DNA of 64,000 nt, taken from the NCBI GenBank assembly GCA_964017045.1, contig OZ024809.1, positions 5,417,012 to 5,481,011 of the forward strand, read 5' to 3'. A program made the position numbers and the translations under genes. The stretch comes from Omphiscola glabra (Eukaryota > Mollusca > Gastropoda > Lymnaeidae). Below are positions 46,990 through 58,854 of the stretch, one piece after another. The notes under the pieces are model-generated. The model searched no databases. It was given only the letters and a program-made list of their open reading frames with translations, and had not been told where the DNA came from. The first letter of the stretch is position 1. Every line of letters begins with the position of its first letter.

Positions 46990-47412
46990 CTGGATGTGTT
47001 TCGTCATCATCGCCTGTGTCTGCGTGTGTTTCGTCATCATCGCCTGTGTCTGCATGTGTTTCGTCATCATCGCCTGTGTCTGCATGTGCTTCTTCATCAT
47101 CGCCTGTGTCTGCATGTGCTTCTTCATCATCGCCTGTGTATGCATGTGTTTCGTCATCATCGCCTGTGTCTGCGTGTGTTTCGTCATCATCGCCTGTGTC
47201 TGCTTGTGTTTCGTCATCATCGCCTGTGTCTGCTTGTGTTTCGTCATCATCGCCTGTGTCTGCGTGTGTTTCGTCATCATCGCCTGTGTCTGCATGAGTT
47301 TCGTCATCATCCCCTGTGTCTGCATGTGTTTCGTCCTCATCGCCTGTGTCTGCATGTGTTTCGTCATCATCATCTCTGTCTGCGTGTGTTTCGTCATCTT
47401 CACCTGTGTCTT
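46990..47412. repeat. 30-bp minisatellite, about 14 units
   Basis: The unit is TGTTTCGTCATCATCGCCTG plus TGTCTGCGTG. The 30-bp period gives long ORFs on both strands (an acidic DDDETHADTG repeat on the minus strand), with no start context or splice support. Confidence 0.95.
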
Positions 47413-48318
47413 TCATGCTTCGTCACAGCCCAGGTGAAGATGTATGACTATAAAAAGGGAAAATAATTCAAGCGTTCACAGATGATGATTTCCATTCGGG
47501 AGTAAGAAAATTCACTGATTGGCTAATTTCTTATCACTAGTGAAATAATTTAATGTGGATGTATCGTGTTCAAATTGTTTTATTTGTGTGCTGAAAATGT
47601 ACAACGCAATAAAAAAGCATTTCCATTTGTTTGGATCAATAAAATTAAAAGCATCTTATTTGATCTTATCTTAAAGTTTAGTATAAATCTTTTCAAGAAT
47701 GTTAATTTAAATAATGGTAGTTTGTCCCCCTAAAAATTCAACAGCACTCTTCCAATGTGTATTTTGAGATCCTAGTACAAAAATTGTCATTAACTGTGTC
47801 ATGACATAGGGGTGGTGGATATCAGGTTGAACGTGGTCGTCCACAGCAGTGGATGTAACGAAGTGACTTGTTTTAACGTGTGATCTTCTGATTTTGACGA
47901 GATTAGGACGTGCGTTTAAGTGTTTCCCCAGAAAGACAATATTCACTGAGTCATTAATCGATTTTAAAAAAGCCTAAATTTGAACCGTTAAAGAAAGTAA
48001 TGTTCCATTATTTGAATAAACGTCTCCGATATTTTCGTTTATTAAGAATCTCATTTAACAGTTATAGGGAATTTCGTTACGTGAAATCATTGGCATCATA
48101 TTCCATTCATCTTCCCCTCCAAAAACATATAAAACTTATTTAAAACTGATTTTTGGGCGTTGGGGCTGAAAATTTGATAAAATGTTTTGTAATGGGCAAC
48201 AAAGGTATATGCCAAGTTTCAGCTCAATACTTTCACCGGAAGTAGTTCAATTAGTCGTGTGAAGATTTGGCAACAAACTAGAAAGAAACTCACGAACAAG
48301 GGCGAAGTTAATATAAAG

Positions 48319-48509
48319 CAGCGGTTCTCAAACTGTGGGTCGCGACCCCTTACAGGGTCAAACGACCCCTACACAGGGGTCGCCTAAGACCACCGATAAA
48401 CACATATTTACAAAGTAGCAACGAGCATAAGTTTATGGGGGGGGGGGGTCATAACAACATAAATAACTGTATTTAAAGGTCGCTGCATTAGAAAGGTTGA
48501 GAAATACTG
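48319..48509 (-). mobile_element. SPIN-like non-autonomous hAT element (copy 6)
   Basis: It starts CAGCGGTTCTCAAACTGTGG with GTCGCGACCCC and ends AAAGGTTGAGAAATACTG. The flanks ATATAAAG and ATTTATAG are a 6/8 match. Confidence 0.8.
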
Positions 48510-48555
48510 ATTTATAGGGTTTAAGAAAAAAATTAATTGAAGTGAGTAGCCTACT

Positions 48556-48600
48556 CAGTGGCGTAGCTAAGGGGTGACACCTACCCTAGCTACACCACTG
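48556..48600. mobile_element. 45-bp miniature MITE (CAGTGGCGTAGC family) with near-perfect TSD
   Basis: CAGTGGCGTAGCTAAGG and CCTAGCTACACCACTG enclose about a dozen bases. The flanks AGCCTACT and AGCCTGCT match at 7 of 8 positions. Confidence 0.75.
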
Positions 48601-48907
48601 AGCCTGCTGCAATGAAACAAGTAGATGACCCGACTCAAATACTGTCCCCGAATTTAATTTTGGAAATGTTTGCTATTCACTCCACCCCTGCCGACTTTTT
48701 GGTAGCACAGAGAAGTCAGCATTGATCCCAGCAGCAAGAAACTATTTCTATGATTTCTAAGAGTTCTGTCCCCCTGCCACTCCACTCACATGATATCTTC
48801 AAGACATAAACTTGTGGCCCATCTAAACCAATCTACCAGCCCCACCAACCCAACACCACTTACCCAGATCATTCAACCCCAGATAACCCCAACCATTCAA
48901 ACCAACC

Positions 48908-49128
48908 CCACCTCATCATCATCAGGTTGTCCCTTAGTCCTTGGACCGTTGGGCGCCACAGATGACATGAAAACTATCCTCCTCCATTCCTCTCTGTCTT
49001 CTGCACTGCGCACAGCATCGCCTAGTTTTAGTCCCGTCCACTCTTTGATGTTATCTTCCCGTCTTTTTTTCTGTCTTCCTCTTCTTCTCCCTCCTCTCGC
49101 TGTGCCCTGCTTAATTTCTTTGGCGAGC
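48908..49128 (-). pseudogene. Second copy of the LINE 3' end seen at 46.1 kb, truncated
   Basis: The segment from TGTCCCTTAGTCCTTGGACC to TAATTTCTTTGGCGAGCC is about 93 percent similar by eye to 46132-46332. It again has a CATCATCATCA simple tail at the 3' end (48908-48920). The reverse complement encodes GGRRRGRQKKR and KEWTGLKLGDAVRSAEDR. Confidence 0.78.
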
Positions 49129-49287
49129 CCACCTACCCAACCCTAATACCCAACCCCAATACCCAACCCAATACCCAACCCCCACACCTCAAAAACACAC
49201 AACCCCCCCCCCCCCGCCCGCCCCCCCCCCCCCCCCCAAAGGAGAGAAAAATATGATGCAATAGTCTCCAGTTCATGAAGGCAATCT

Positions 49288-49432
49288 TACTTTGAAATTT
49301 CAGCGCGTATCTTACTTTGGGATTTCAGCGCGTATCTTACTTTGGGATTTCAGCGCGTATCTTACTTTGGGATTTCAGCGCGTGTCTTACTTTGAGATTT
49401 CAGCGCGTGTCTTACCTTGGGATTTCAGCGCG
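49288..49432. repeat. 25-bp minisatellite, about 6 units
   Basis: The unit is ATCTTACTTTGGGATTTCAG plus CGCGT. Confidence 0.93.
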
Positions 49433-49551
49433 TATACCGTTGGAAGTATTCTATAGATTCTAAATGATATTTTCTGACATAATGGATTTCTTTTTATGGT
49501 CTGGTTCTTATGTAGAGTCTTTCGAAAACTTGTTTTGGTTCGTTGTAGAAT

Positions 49552-51796
49552 ACTGACGTTTGTCTTTTAGAATACCCATGTTTGTCTTTTAGAATACCCA
49601 TGTTTGTCTTTTAGAATACCCATGTTTGTCTTTTAGAATACTGACGTTTGTCTTTTAGAATACCCATGTTTGTCTTTTAGAATACCCATGTTTGTCTTTT
49701 AGAATACCCATGTTTGTCTTTTAGAATACCCATGTTTGTCTTTTAGAATACCCATGTTTGTCTTTTAGAATACTGACGTTTGTCTTTTAGAATACCCATG
49801 TTTGTCTTTTAGAATACCCATGTTTGTCTTTTAGAATACCCATGTTTGTCTTTTAGAATACCCATGTTTGTCTTTTAGAATACCCATGTTTGTCTTTTAG
49901 AATACCCATGTTTGTCTTTTAGAATACCCATGTTTGTCTTTTAGAATACCCATGTTTGTCTTTTAGAATACCCATGTTTGTCTTTTAGAATACCCATGTT
50001 TGTCTTTTAGAATACCCATGTTTGTCTTTTAGAATACCCATGTTTGTCTTTTAGAATAACAATGTTTGTCTTTTAGAATACCCATGTTTGTCTTTTAGAA
50101 TACCCATGTTTGTCTTTTAGAATACCCATGTTTGTCTTTTAGAATACCCATGTTTGTCTTTTAGAATACCCATGTTTGTCTTTTAGAATACCCATGTTTG
50201 TCTTTTAGAATACCCATGTTTGTCTTTTAGAATACCCATGTTTGTCTTTTAGAATACCCATGTTTGTCTTTTAGAATACCCATGTTTGTCTTTTAGAATA
50301 ACAATGTTTGTCTTTTAGAATACCCATGTTTGTCTTTTAGAATACCCATGTTTGTCTTTTAGGATACCCATGTTTGTCTTTTAGAATACCCATGTTTGTC
50401 TTTTAGAATACCCATGTTTGTCTTTTAGAATACCCATGTTTGTCTTTTAGAATACCCATGTTTGTCTTTTAGAATAACAATGTTTGTCTTTTAGAATACC
50501 CATGTTTGTCTTTTAGAATACCCATGTTTGTCTTTTAGAATACCCATGTTTGTCTTTTAGAATACCCATGTTTGTCTTTTAGAATACCCATGTTTGTCTT
50601 TTAGAATACCCATGTTTGTCTTTTAGAATACCCATGTTTGTCTTTTAGAATACCCATGTTTGTCTTTTAGAATACCCATGTTTGTCTTTTAGAATACCCA
50701 TGTTTGTCTTTTAGAATAACAATGTTTGTCTTTTAGAATACCCATGTTTGTCTTTTAGAATACCCATGTTTGTCTTTTAGAATACCCATGTTTGTCTTTT
50801 AGAATACCCATGTTTGTCTTTTAGAATACCCATGTTTGTCTTTTAGAATACCCATGTTTGTCTTTTAGAATACCCATGTTTGTCTTTTAGAATACCCATG
50901 TTTGTCTTTTAGAATACCCATGTTTGTCTTTTAGAATACCCATGTTTGTCTTTTAGAATACCCATGTTTGTCTTTTAGAATACCCATGTTTGTCTTTTAG
51001 AATACCCATGTTTGTCTTTTAGAATACTGACGTTTGTCTTTTAGAATACCCATGTTTTTCTTTTAGAATACCCATGTTTGTCTTTTAGAATACCCATGTT
51101 TGTCTTTTAGAATACCGACGTTTGTCTTTTAGAATACCCATGTTTGTCTTTTAGAATACCCATGTTTGTCTTTTAGAATACCCATGTTTGTCTTTTAAAA
51201 TACTGACGTTTGTCTTTTAGAATACCCATGTTTGTCTTTTAGAATAACAATGTTTGTCTTTTAGAATACCCATGTTTGTCTTTTAGAATACCCATGTTTG
51301 TCTTTTAGAATACCCATGTTTGTCTTTTAGAATACTGACGTTTGTCTTTTAGAATACCCATGTTTGTCTTTTAGAATACCCATGTTTGTCTTTTAGAATA
51401 CCCATGTTTGTCTTTTAGAATACCCATGTTTGTCTTTTAGAATACCCATGTTTGTCTTTTAGAATACTGACGTTTGTCTTTTAGAATACCCATGTTTGTC
51501 TTTTAGAATACTGACGTTTGTCTTTTAGAATACCCATGTTTGTCTTTTAGAATACCGACGTTTGTCTTTTAGAATACCCATGTTTGTCTTTTAGAATACC
51601 CATGTTTGTCTTTTAGAATACCCATGTTTGTCTTTTAGAATACCCATGTTTGTCTTTTAGAATACTGACGTTTGTCTTTTAGAATACCCATGTTTGTCTT
51701 TTAGAATACCCATGTTTGTCTTTTAGAATAACAATGTTTGTGTCATATAATAACAATGTTTGTCTTTTAGAAAAACAATGTTTGTCTTTTAGAATA
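49552..51796. repeat. 22-bp minisatellite, about 100 units, unit resembling a splice acceptor
   Basis: The unit is TTTGTCTTTTAGAATACCCA plus TG. Variants ACTGACG, ACCGACG and ACAATG are scattered at irregular intervals. Each unit contains a short pyrimidine tract and TTTTAG. Degenerate copies reappear at 52865-52990, beyond the exon at 52.2-52.6 kb. Confidence 0.97.
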
Positions 51797-52199
51797 CTGT
51801 GATGGTTTTAGGCTGGACATTGTAAAATTCTTCCATCGTAAACTCGCCCTTGTAAAATAATACCCCACTTCCCACAGTTTGCCCTTGCAGTAGGATAACC
51901 CGAGTAATCTCCCTAGTTATTATTGGATTCCGACGCAGGACAGGTCAAGCAAAATCGTAATTTTTGTATTCACCCCTGTCCCCTACAAACTTTCTGGGTG
52001 GAAGTTCGAAACCGTAAAAACTTTTAACCCAACCAATTAAAACCGTTTCCGAACTTCAATAAATAGCAGGAGCAGATTAGAATCTGTCTTTTATGATCAT
52101 ATCACTTGATTGAGAACGCTGTAGCCTACTATACTTAGGACTTCATTAGCGTGATCATTAGCTTCAACCTAGAATAATACCTGGTGTATTCTTACTGAG

Positions 52200-52599
52200 C
52201 CGACGCACCTTGAAGCTGGAACTAGGGGATCATTTTCATGCCCCACACCAAACTACCTACGACTACGATAAGGACCTCGAGATTCAAGGACTCTTTCCAC
52301 CCACGATTTTTCGCTGGAGAGTCTACTTCCCCATCGCAGAGATTACAGAGGACCTCTTGAAACAAGAAGTTGCCACCTTCTACGACCGGGAACGCTTATT
52401 TCGCTTTGCCTTGAAAAGCCCCGAAGACAGGGACGGAGGACACCCTTCTGAAACGAAGGAAACTCCAACACTTATTGGTCCGCCGAGATCAACGGTGAAA
52501 TTGTCTAAGTCTACCTCGATTGAACATATGACTTTGAGCAAATATAGCATTTATAATGATGATACTTTCAGTAGTTTTGAGACAATTGTATTGCAATAA
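52200..52599 (+). CDS. Terminal coding exon of an unrecognised gene
   Basis: The frame is open from a stop at 52159-52161 to TAA at 52597-52599. The likely acceptor is TTCTTACTGAG at 52199 (phase 2 entry), because there is no in-frame ATG near the 5' side. The sequence looks genuinely coding: YDYDKDLEIQGLFPPTIFRW, then RVYFPIAEITEDLLKQEVAT, then FYDRERLFRFALKS, then a Ser/Thr-rich tail ending SIYNDDTFSSFETIVLQ. AATAAA at 52694 gives a short 3' UTR. The upstream exon or exons were not identified; they may lie before the 22-bp array. I do not recognise a domain. A retroelement origin is not excluded, but the known LINE motifs are absent. Confidence 0.45.
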
Positions 52600-52693
52600 C
52601 TTACGTGCAAAGTTTTACTGTGTTCCATTTTGCATATATATATTCTCGAACAAAAGGAATGAACTATGAAATTGAATGTAAACACCCTTCGTG

Positions 52694-52699
52694 AATAAA
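52694..52699 (+). terminator. Candidate polyadenylation signal
   Basis: GTGAATAAATAC lies 95 bp after the stop codon of the terminal exon at 52.2-52.6 kb. Confidence 0.45.
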
Positions 52700-52864
52700 T
52701 ACTTGCAGTTATTTGTCTCATTTGACGAAGACTTCGTTTCAGTCTAAATGTATATAGATAGGTTATTATGTTTGTGTGGTAATTTGGCGTAATTAAATTA
52801 ATCCACTAGACAGAGTGCCGAGATGATATCTCAAATTTAAAACAGAAGGCAGATCATATAACAA

Positions 52865-52990
52865 TTTTTGTCTTTTAGAAAATCAATAATTGTCTCTTAG
52901 AATAACAATGTCTGTCTTTTACAATAACAATTTTTGTCTTTTAGAAACCAATGTTTGTCTTTTCGAATACAAATGTTTGTCTTTTAGAAT
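52865..52990. repeat. Degenerate outlier copies of the 49.5-51.8-kb 22-bp array
   Basis: TTTTTGTCTTTTAGAAA, TGTCTGTCTTTTACAATAAC and AATGTTTGTCTTTTAGAATA recur five or six times with mutations. Confidence 0.85.
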
Positions 52991-53109
52991 AACATAGTTT
53001 TACTTTGTCTGATGGAACACAAGAAATTGAACTTGTCGTAATATAGTATACCATCATTTGACTTTGTCTCGTAGAGTAACAGAGAATCAATTCTACTTAT
53101 AGAATACAT

Positions 53110-53335
53110 GCGTGTTTCTTCGTCGTACAATCATTCTTTCCACGCACCATAATCGCTTGGAACAACCTGGACAATACCGCCGTGAACTCGACATCTATCG
53201 AAAGCTTCAAGGCTGCCCTGGCATCTGCTCCGGAGCCGTTAGAATGGCAGCATCGCTTCCTCAACCGTTGCACATATGCCAGTATATGGATGCAGCAACG
53301 TACAGAACCAGAACCAGCAGTGTTATTCTCGGAGT
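53110..53335 (+). pseudogene. LINE ORF2 C-terminal fragment (same family as 43.4-44.3 kb)
   Basis: The frame reads SFFPRTIIAWNNLDNTAVNS, then TSIESFKAALASAPEPLEWQ, then HRFLNRCTYASIWMQQRTEP. The undamaged version of AWNNLD here shows that the 43.6-kb copy has a deletion. Confidence 0.72.
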
Positions 53336-53619
53336 CTACCTCTAATCGTTTTTTTTAACCTACATAGAAGTATTATGACTTCAGCTCACAGGTCAGGGAA
53401 AACCACCCGCAAACATGACGTCATTTTCAAATAGAAATCTAAGGCTTCAATTTACCTTTCAATCTGATAATGATGGAACTTTTACCAGGAGTCAAATGGA
53501 TTCAGAAACTTTGACCTGGCATCAAATAGATTAATAACGTGTAATTTAACGTATAGCTCAGTCTACAGTTGATGACGTAATCATTGCGCATTAAGAAAGT
53601 TGACAAGAGGCGACGTGAC

Positions 53620-55047
53620 TGATAGGGAATAGTTGACCCCAGCCACTGGGTGCTGGGTGCTGGGTGGCCGACTGGTCTGATAGGGAATAGTTGACCCCAG
53701 CCACTGGGTGCTGGGTGCTGGGTGGCCGACTGGTCTGATAGGGAATAGTTGACCCCAGCCACTGGGTGCTGGGTGCTGGGTGGCCGACTGGTCTGATAGG
53801 GAATAGTTGACCCCAGCCACTGGGTGCTGGGTGCTGGGTGGCCGACTGGTCTGATAGGGAATAGTTGACCCCAGCCATTGGGTGCTGGGTGCTGGGTGGC
53901 CGACTGGTCTGATAGGGAATAGTTTACCCCAGCCATTGGGTGCTGGGTGCTGGGTGGCCGACTGGTCTGATAGGGAATAGTTGACCCCAGCCATTGGGTG
54001 CTGGGTGCTGGGTGGCCGACTGGTCTGATAGGGAATAGTTTACCCCAGCCATTGGGTGCTGGGTGCTGGGTGGCCGACTGGTCTGATAGGGAATAGTTGA
54101 CCCCAGCCACTGGGTGCTGGGTGCTGGGTGGCCGACTGGTCTGATAGGGAAAAGTTTACCCCAGCCATTGGGTGCTGGGTGCTGGGTGGCCGACTGGTCT
54201 GATAGGGAATAGTTGACCCCAGCCACTGGGTGCTGGGTGGCCGACTGGTCTGATAGGGAATAGTTGACCCCAGCCACTAGGTGCTGGGTGCTGGGTGCTG
54301 GGTGGCCGACTGGTCTGATAGGGAAAAGTTTACCCCAGCCATTGGGTGCTGGGTGCTGGGTGGCCGACTGGTCTGATAGGGAATAGTTGACCCCAGCCAC
54401 TGGGTGCTGGGTGGCCGACTGGTCTGATAGGGAATAGTTGACCCCAGCCACTGGGTGCTGGGTGGCCGACTGGTCTGATAGGGAATAGTTGACCCCAGCC
54501 ACTGGGTGCTGGGTGCTGGGTGGCCGAGTGGTCTGATAGGGAATAGTTGACCCCAGCCACTGGGTGCTGGGTGCTGGGTGGCCGAGTGGTCTGATAGGGA
54601 ATAGTTTACCCCAGCCATTGGGTGCTGGGTGCTGGGTGGCCGACTGGTCTGATAGGGAATAGTTTACCCCAGCCACTGGGTGCTGGGTGCTGGGTGCTGG
54701 GTGCTGGGTGGCCGACTGGTCTGATAGGGAATAGTTTACCCCAGCCATTGGGTGCTGGGTGCTGGGTGGCCGACTGGTCTGATAGGGAATAGTTTACCCC
54801 AGCCATTGGGTGCTGGGTGCTGGGTGGCCGACTGGTCTGATAGGGAATAGTTTACCCCAGCCACTGGGTGCTGGGTGCTGGGTGGCCGAGTGGTCTGATA
54901 GGGAATAGTTTACCCCAGCCACTGGGTGCTGGGTGCTGTGTGGCCGAGTGGTCTGATAGGGAATAGTTTACCCCAGCCACTGGGTGCTGGGTGCTGGGTG
55001 CTAGGTGGCCGAGTGGTCTGATAGGGAATAGTTTACCCCAGCCACTG
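53620..55047. repeat. 58-bp minisatellite with a nested 7-bp repeat, about 25 units
   Basis: The unit contains CTGATAGGGAATAGTT, ACCCCAGCCA and one to four copies of GGGTGCT before GGGTGGCCGA. Variation in the GGGTGCT number changes unit length in 7-bp steps, so long ORFs switch frames. Confidence 0.96.
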
Positions 55048-55084
55048 AAAAGGAATTTATATATATGTTTTTTAAACATGGATT

Positions 55085-55578
55085 TGATGAATAACTACGA
55101 GTCTAACTACGACTCTAACTATGACTCTAACTCCGACTCTAACAACGACTCTAACAACGACTCTAACTGCGACTCTAACAGCGACTCTAACTACGACTCT
55201 AACTACGACTCTAACTACGACTCTAACTCTAACTGCGAGTCTAACTATGACTCTAACCACGACTCAAGCTACGACTCTAACTACGACTCTAACCACGACT
55301 CTAACCACGACTCTAACTACGAATCTAACTACGACTCTAACTGTGACTCTAACAACGACTCTAACTGCGAGTCTAACTATGACTCTAACTACGACTCTAA
55401 CTACGACTCTAACTCCGACTCTAACTACGACTCTAACTACGACTCTAACTGCTAGTCTAACTACGACTCTAACTCCGACTCTAACTACGACTTTAACTAC
55501 GACTCTAACTACGACTCTAACTATGACTCTAACCACGACTCTAACCGCGACTCTAACTACGACTTTAACTACGACTTA
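55085..55578. repeat. 6/12-bp tandem repeat (AACTACGACTCT), about 41 12-bp units
   Basis: Degenerate CTAACTACGACT units encode DSNY-type or TLTT-type strings depending on frame. There is no sign of a gene. Confidence 0.94.
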
Positions 55579-55866
55579 ATTACCGAATAGTCGTTACTCT
55601 TAACCAGGCCGTATCAAAGCGATTGAAAATTCCATCTCATTTGAGACCCACCGATTCCTTGTATGGCACGACCACAAGAAGACAGGGTTTCAGCCCGCTA
55701 TGCTGTGCTCACTCTACGGCTTGGCGGCACGGGACGAGGAGAAGGGAGGAAGTTGGGGGGGGGGGGGGAGGGGGGTGGGTAGAGTCGGCGTCAAGGGTGC
55801 AGGAGGCGAGAGAACTCTAGTCGTCTGACTGGAGTTTGTTGAGTTGATGCCCTATACGCCACCCGA

Positions 55867-55955
55867 CGTGTCGCGCCCCACGTCAAACTTTGAACTAACC
55901 ACGAGTCCGAGCGTGTCGCGCCCCACGTCAAACTTTGAACTAACCACGAGTCAGA
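55867..55955. repeat. Two direct copies of a 44-bp CpG-containing segment
   Basis: GTGTCGCGCCCCACGTCAAA and CTTTGAACTAACCACGAGTC occur twice in a row, with one difference near the end. Confidence 0.85.
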
Positions 55956-57136
55956 GCCATGGCGAATTGTTCAAGTCATCGATTTTTCAGCGCCACTCCA
56001 GTTTAAATAGTGTATGAAACAAAAAAAAAATTTTAAAGTTTTGGACGAGTGTGTGACAGCTGGTTGGCATTTTGCGTAACACTGGGAATAGTGTTGTGTG
56101 TGTGTTGTTTATTTTACGGAGTGTAGGAACATTCTGGTAAGTTCACATGTTGTGACTAAGTACATCGTTCGGCACTATCTTTGTTTGATTGGGCGGGCAC
56201 TTATAATGACTTTGACTAAAGTGAATGACACATTGCCGTGCACTGGAACGTTCAGACTATGAAAGACTTTCACGTCGGAGTATGTCCATTCTGTGATCAA
56301 TCATTTGTGCGTTTTCAAAGGTATTTTTTTTTTTAGAAGCGATTTTTTTCGTGCGTCCCAGGACGAAACTTTGGACGTGAAAATTAATTATTAGAGCTGC
56401 TGTGTTGAGTGGACGCTCTATAATCTTGACGTGTTTCACAACAGTGTGTTGGTGTGTCCGAAAGATAATCCAGCAATACATGTGAATTTCTTGGAGTATT
56501 TCGATGTGTGATTTAAAGATGTTTATCAGTATTAGTTGTTTTTTGATAACCTGGCCATTAGAAATATGCTTATTTTCTTAGACCATTTTGATTTTTTTTA
56601 GGGGGGGGGGGGGAACTATTCATATTTTTTTTTTCAGAATATAAATTAACTTTTATATAAGACGTTATATTATTATTCTCCGCTTATGTATATATATAAT
56701 TTATAAATATGTATACTATTTTATCTTACAATTACAGACTGGTTTCCGACGCGCCGCTGAAAATTGTTGAATGTTCTATTTTTACGAGTAAATAAATAAG
56801 TTAACAAGAAGGATATTATTATTAAGAAGAGTGTTGGTCTATTGTACGACATGAATCAGCTTGCTGGGTTCTTTCAAACCATTCCTAAAAGAGTTACACC
56901 GTTTTAAGTGTATTTTTCCATGATATCATAGTTAATGTTGCTACACACTATTTACGGAGTAATTATTTCTTCACTATTTGACAACACGTTCAATTTCCGT
57001 GTCAGAAGCACATAACTAGCACAGTGTGTTAGTCGAGATTCTGACACACAAGTAGCATAGTGTGTTAGTTGAGACTCTGACAAGATGGGGAAAACGTGAA
57101 TCCTAAAAGAAAACAAAAACAAATCTGGACATTGAC

Positions 57137-58744
57137 ATGAACATGGTGTACGCTTGGCTACTGACCACTCTTGTCGCCTTGACCGCCGCCTGGGACGGGA
57201 ATAAAGATAATTGCCCGCTGCCACCTCGGGCAGAGCTGTACAACCCTAACCCTGAGGTGACCGTACGTACAGTGAGCTGGACATATGATAACGAGGTGAG
57301 TCAGTTCATGTTATTCAGTTTTTGTTGGGTTTTTTGTTGAGTTTTTTTTTTGGTTTTTATTTGTTCGTCTAAACGTTGATTTTTCTTTTTTTAATAATAG
57401 ATGTGGGTTGGGTGGGGTTAGTGTTGAAATATATTTGTATTTTGTTATAGGACAACCATATATGTGAGAATATAAATGATTGTATGTGAAGGTCTAAAGT
57501 TTCTTTTTTTTTATCGTTTAAAAAAACAAATTAGAATGGTATATATTTAGCTATTTGATATAATCTTAAGTTTCTTTAATATCAGGAATATCAATAATTC
57601 AACAGAGGCCAAATTAGAAAAGCAAACGAGGTCAATCATATTACTACGTCACTTCCCCTTATTTTTTTTCGTGTAACAATACCATAAAAAAACCTGGCAA
57701 AATATTAAACTAACTAACTTGCCTTAAACCTGTTCTACTGTAAACAATGCCTGTTCTACTGTAACACAATCCGGGAATGTATTTTTTTTTCCGGTCATAA
57801 ATTGTTTTTTCCCCTCTGTAAAACATGTTTCAATCAGAAAACGATTCCTAGTCAAATTGTGATAATTTTTTTTTTTTGAATTCATAAATCTATTAAAGAA
57901 AATAAACTCTTACTATTGTCCTCACATTAGAAATTTAATATTTGGAATTGTACGGGCGCATTATTGAACACTGTAACATAGCTGAACGTTCTTGTACCTT
58001 CAGTATGTTATCTACTTTATTAATATATATATATGTGCACTCACACTGTCATCACTAATTATGCTGCTGCGCAATGACATGTTATCTCAAGAATTAAACA
58101 AGTCCGATTAGATACATCACACAGTTCTTTACTATACAAATAATTGATACAAATATGGTCCTTGAAGTGGTTACATCCATGTAACTGGTAACGAATCTAC
58201 AATATAAGAAATATGACACACTTTAATATTATTCTATCCATGAATTAACATCACATTGAAATATGGCGTCCATCTCTCTCTGACCGAAATCGTGCACCCT
58301 GTCCACTTGCTCACAAAATCATGACTTCTTCTTTCGCCACAAAAATTAGTTATCCTTATTCTCATCATATGATTAAATCACTACGCCACCGTGAATAGAA
58401 ATAAATAATACTGTCATGTGACTGAGTACCGTTAACTCGTTGTGTTACAAACACTTATCAGTAATTGCTATTTAAATTAAACAATGTTCATTTTAAAACA
58501 TCATCTCTGTTCAAGTAAGGACTTGAGATGTATTGTTCTGACGTATGCTTTTGTTCAGGTTTAAAACCCGATTTTTTCTTCTCTGGTTTACTTTTCTGAT
58601 TTCCGGTCCCGTATCCCAGGCTGAACAATGGTCCAACCATCGATCAAAGACATGTCCTTATCCAGCTGAACACATCACCGCACATGACCATTCCTGGCTA
58701 TCCAGGCAATGACGGTGTCCACATTGAAATCCATTACAAATAAA
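57137..58744 (+). CDS. Secreted-protein gene: signal-peptide first exon and a candidate last exon
   Basis: Exon 57137-57295 starts ATGAACATGGTG, encodes a signal peptide (MNMVYAWLLTTLVALTAAW) followed by DNCPLPPRAELYNPNPEVTV and SWTYDNE, and ends at GAG|GTGAGT in phase 0. The next good acceptor, TATCCCAG at 58618-58619, leads to an open segment, LNNGPTIDQRHVLIQLNTSP then GYPGNDGVHIEIHYK, with TAA at 58741-58743 and an overlapping AATAAA. That frame needs a phase 2 entry. The phase 0 splice instead gives EAEQWSNHRSKTCPYPAEHI... ending at a TGA near 58711. Either a short middle exon is missed or the less protein-like frame is used. No domain is recognised. Confidence 0.45.
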
Positions 58745-58854
58745 GTTGAAACTTAATGGAAGCAGGATTTTTTTTTAATTGTTTATTTTTAATGGAATTC
58801 GTTGATTGGAAAAAAAAAAAATCTGCGATTCGTGTTTCTGGGAATGGGTCGAAT

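Noticed and set aside
46884..47466. Acidic DDDETHADTG-repeat protein (minus) and Ser-rich or His-rich plus-strand proteins
   Set aside because: The 30-bp array is open in five frames at once; unlikely to be selected as protein.
49138..49200. ACCCAACCCTAATACCC-rich tract resembling telomeric repeat
   Set aside because: Units are irregular and lack a run of TTAGGG/CCCTAA; simple A/C-rich DNA next to a LINE tail.
53502..55579. Long ORFs of SATQHPAPNGWG-type and TLTTTLT-type repeats
   Set aside because: They derive from the 58-bp and 6/12-bp arrays, and frames switch with the inner repeat number.
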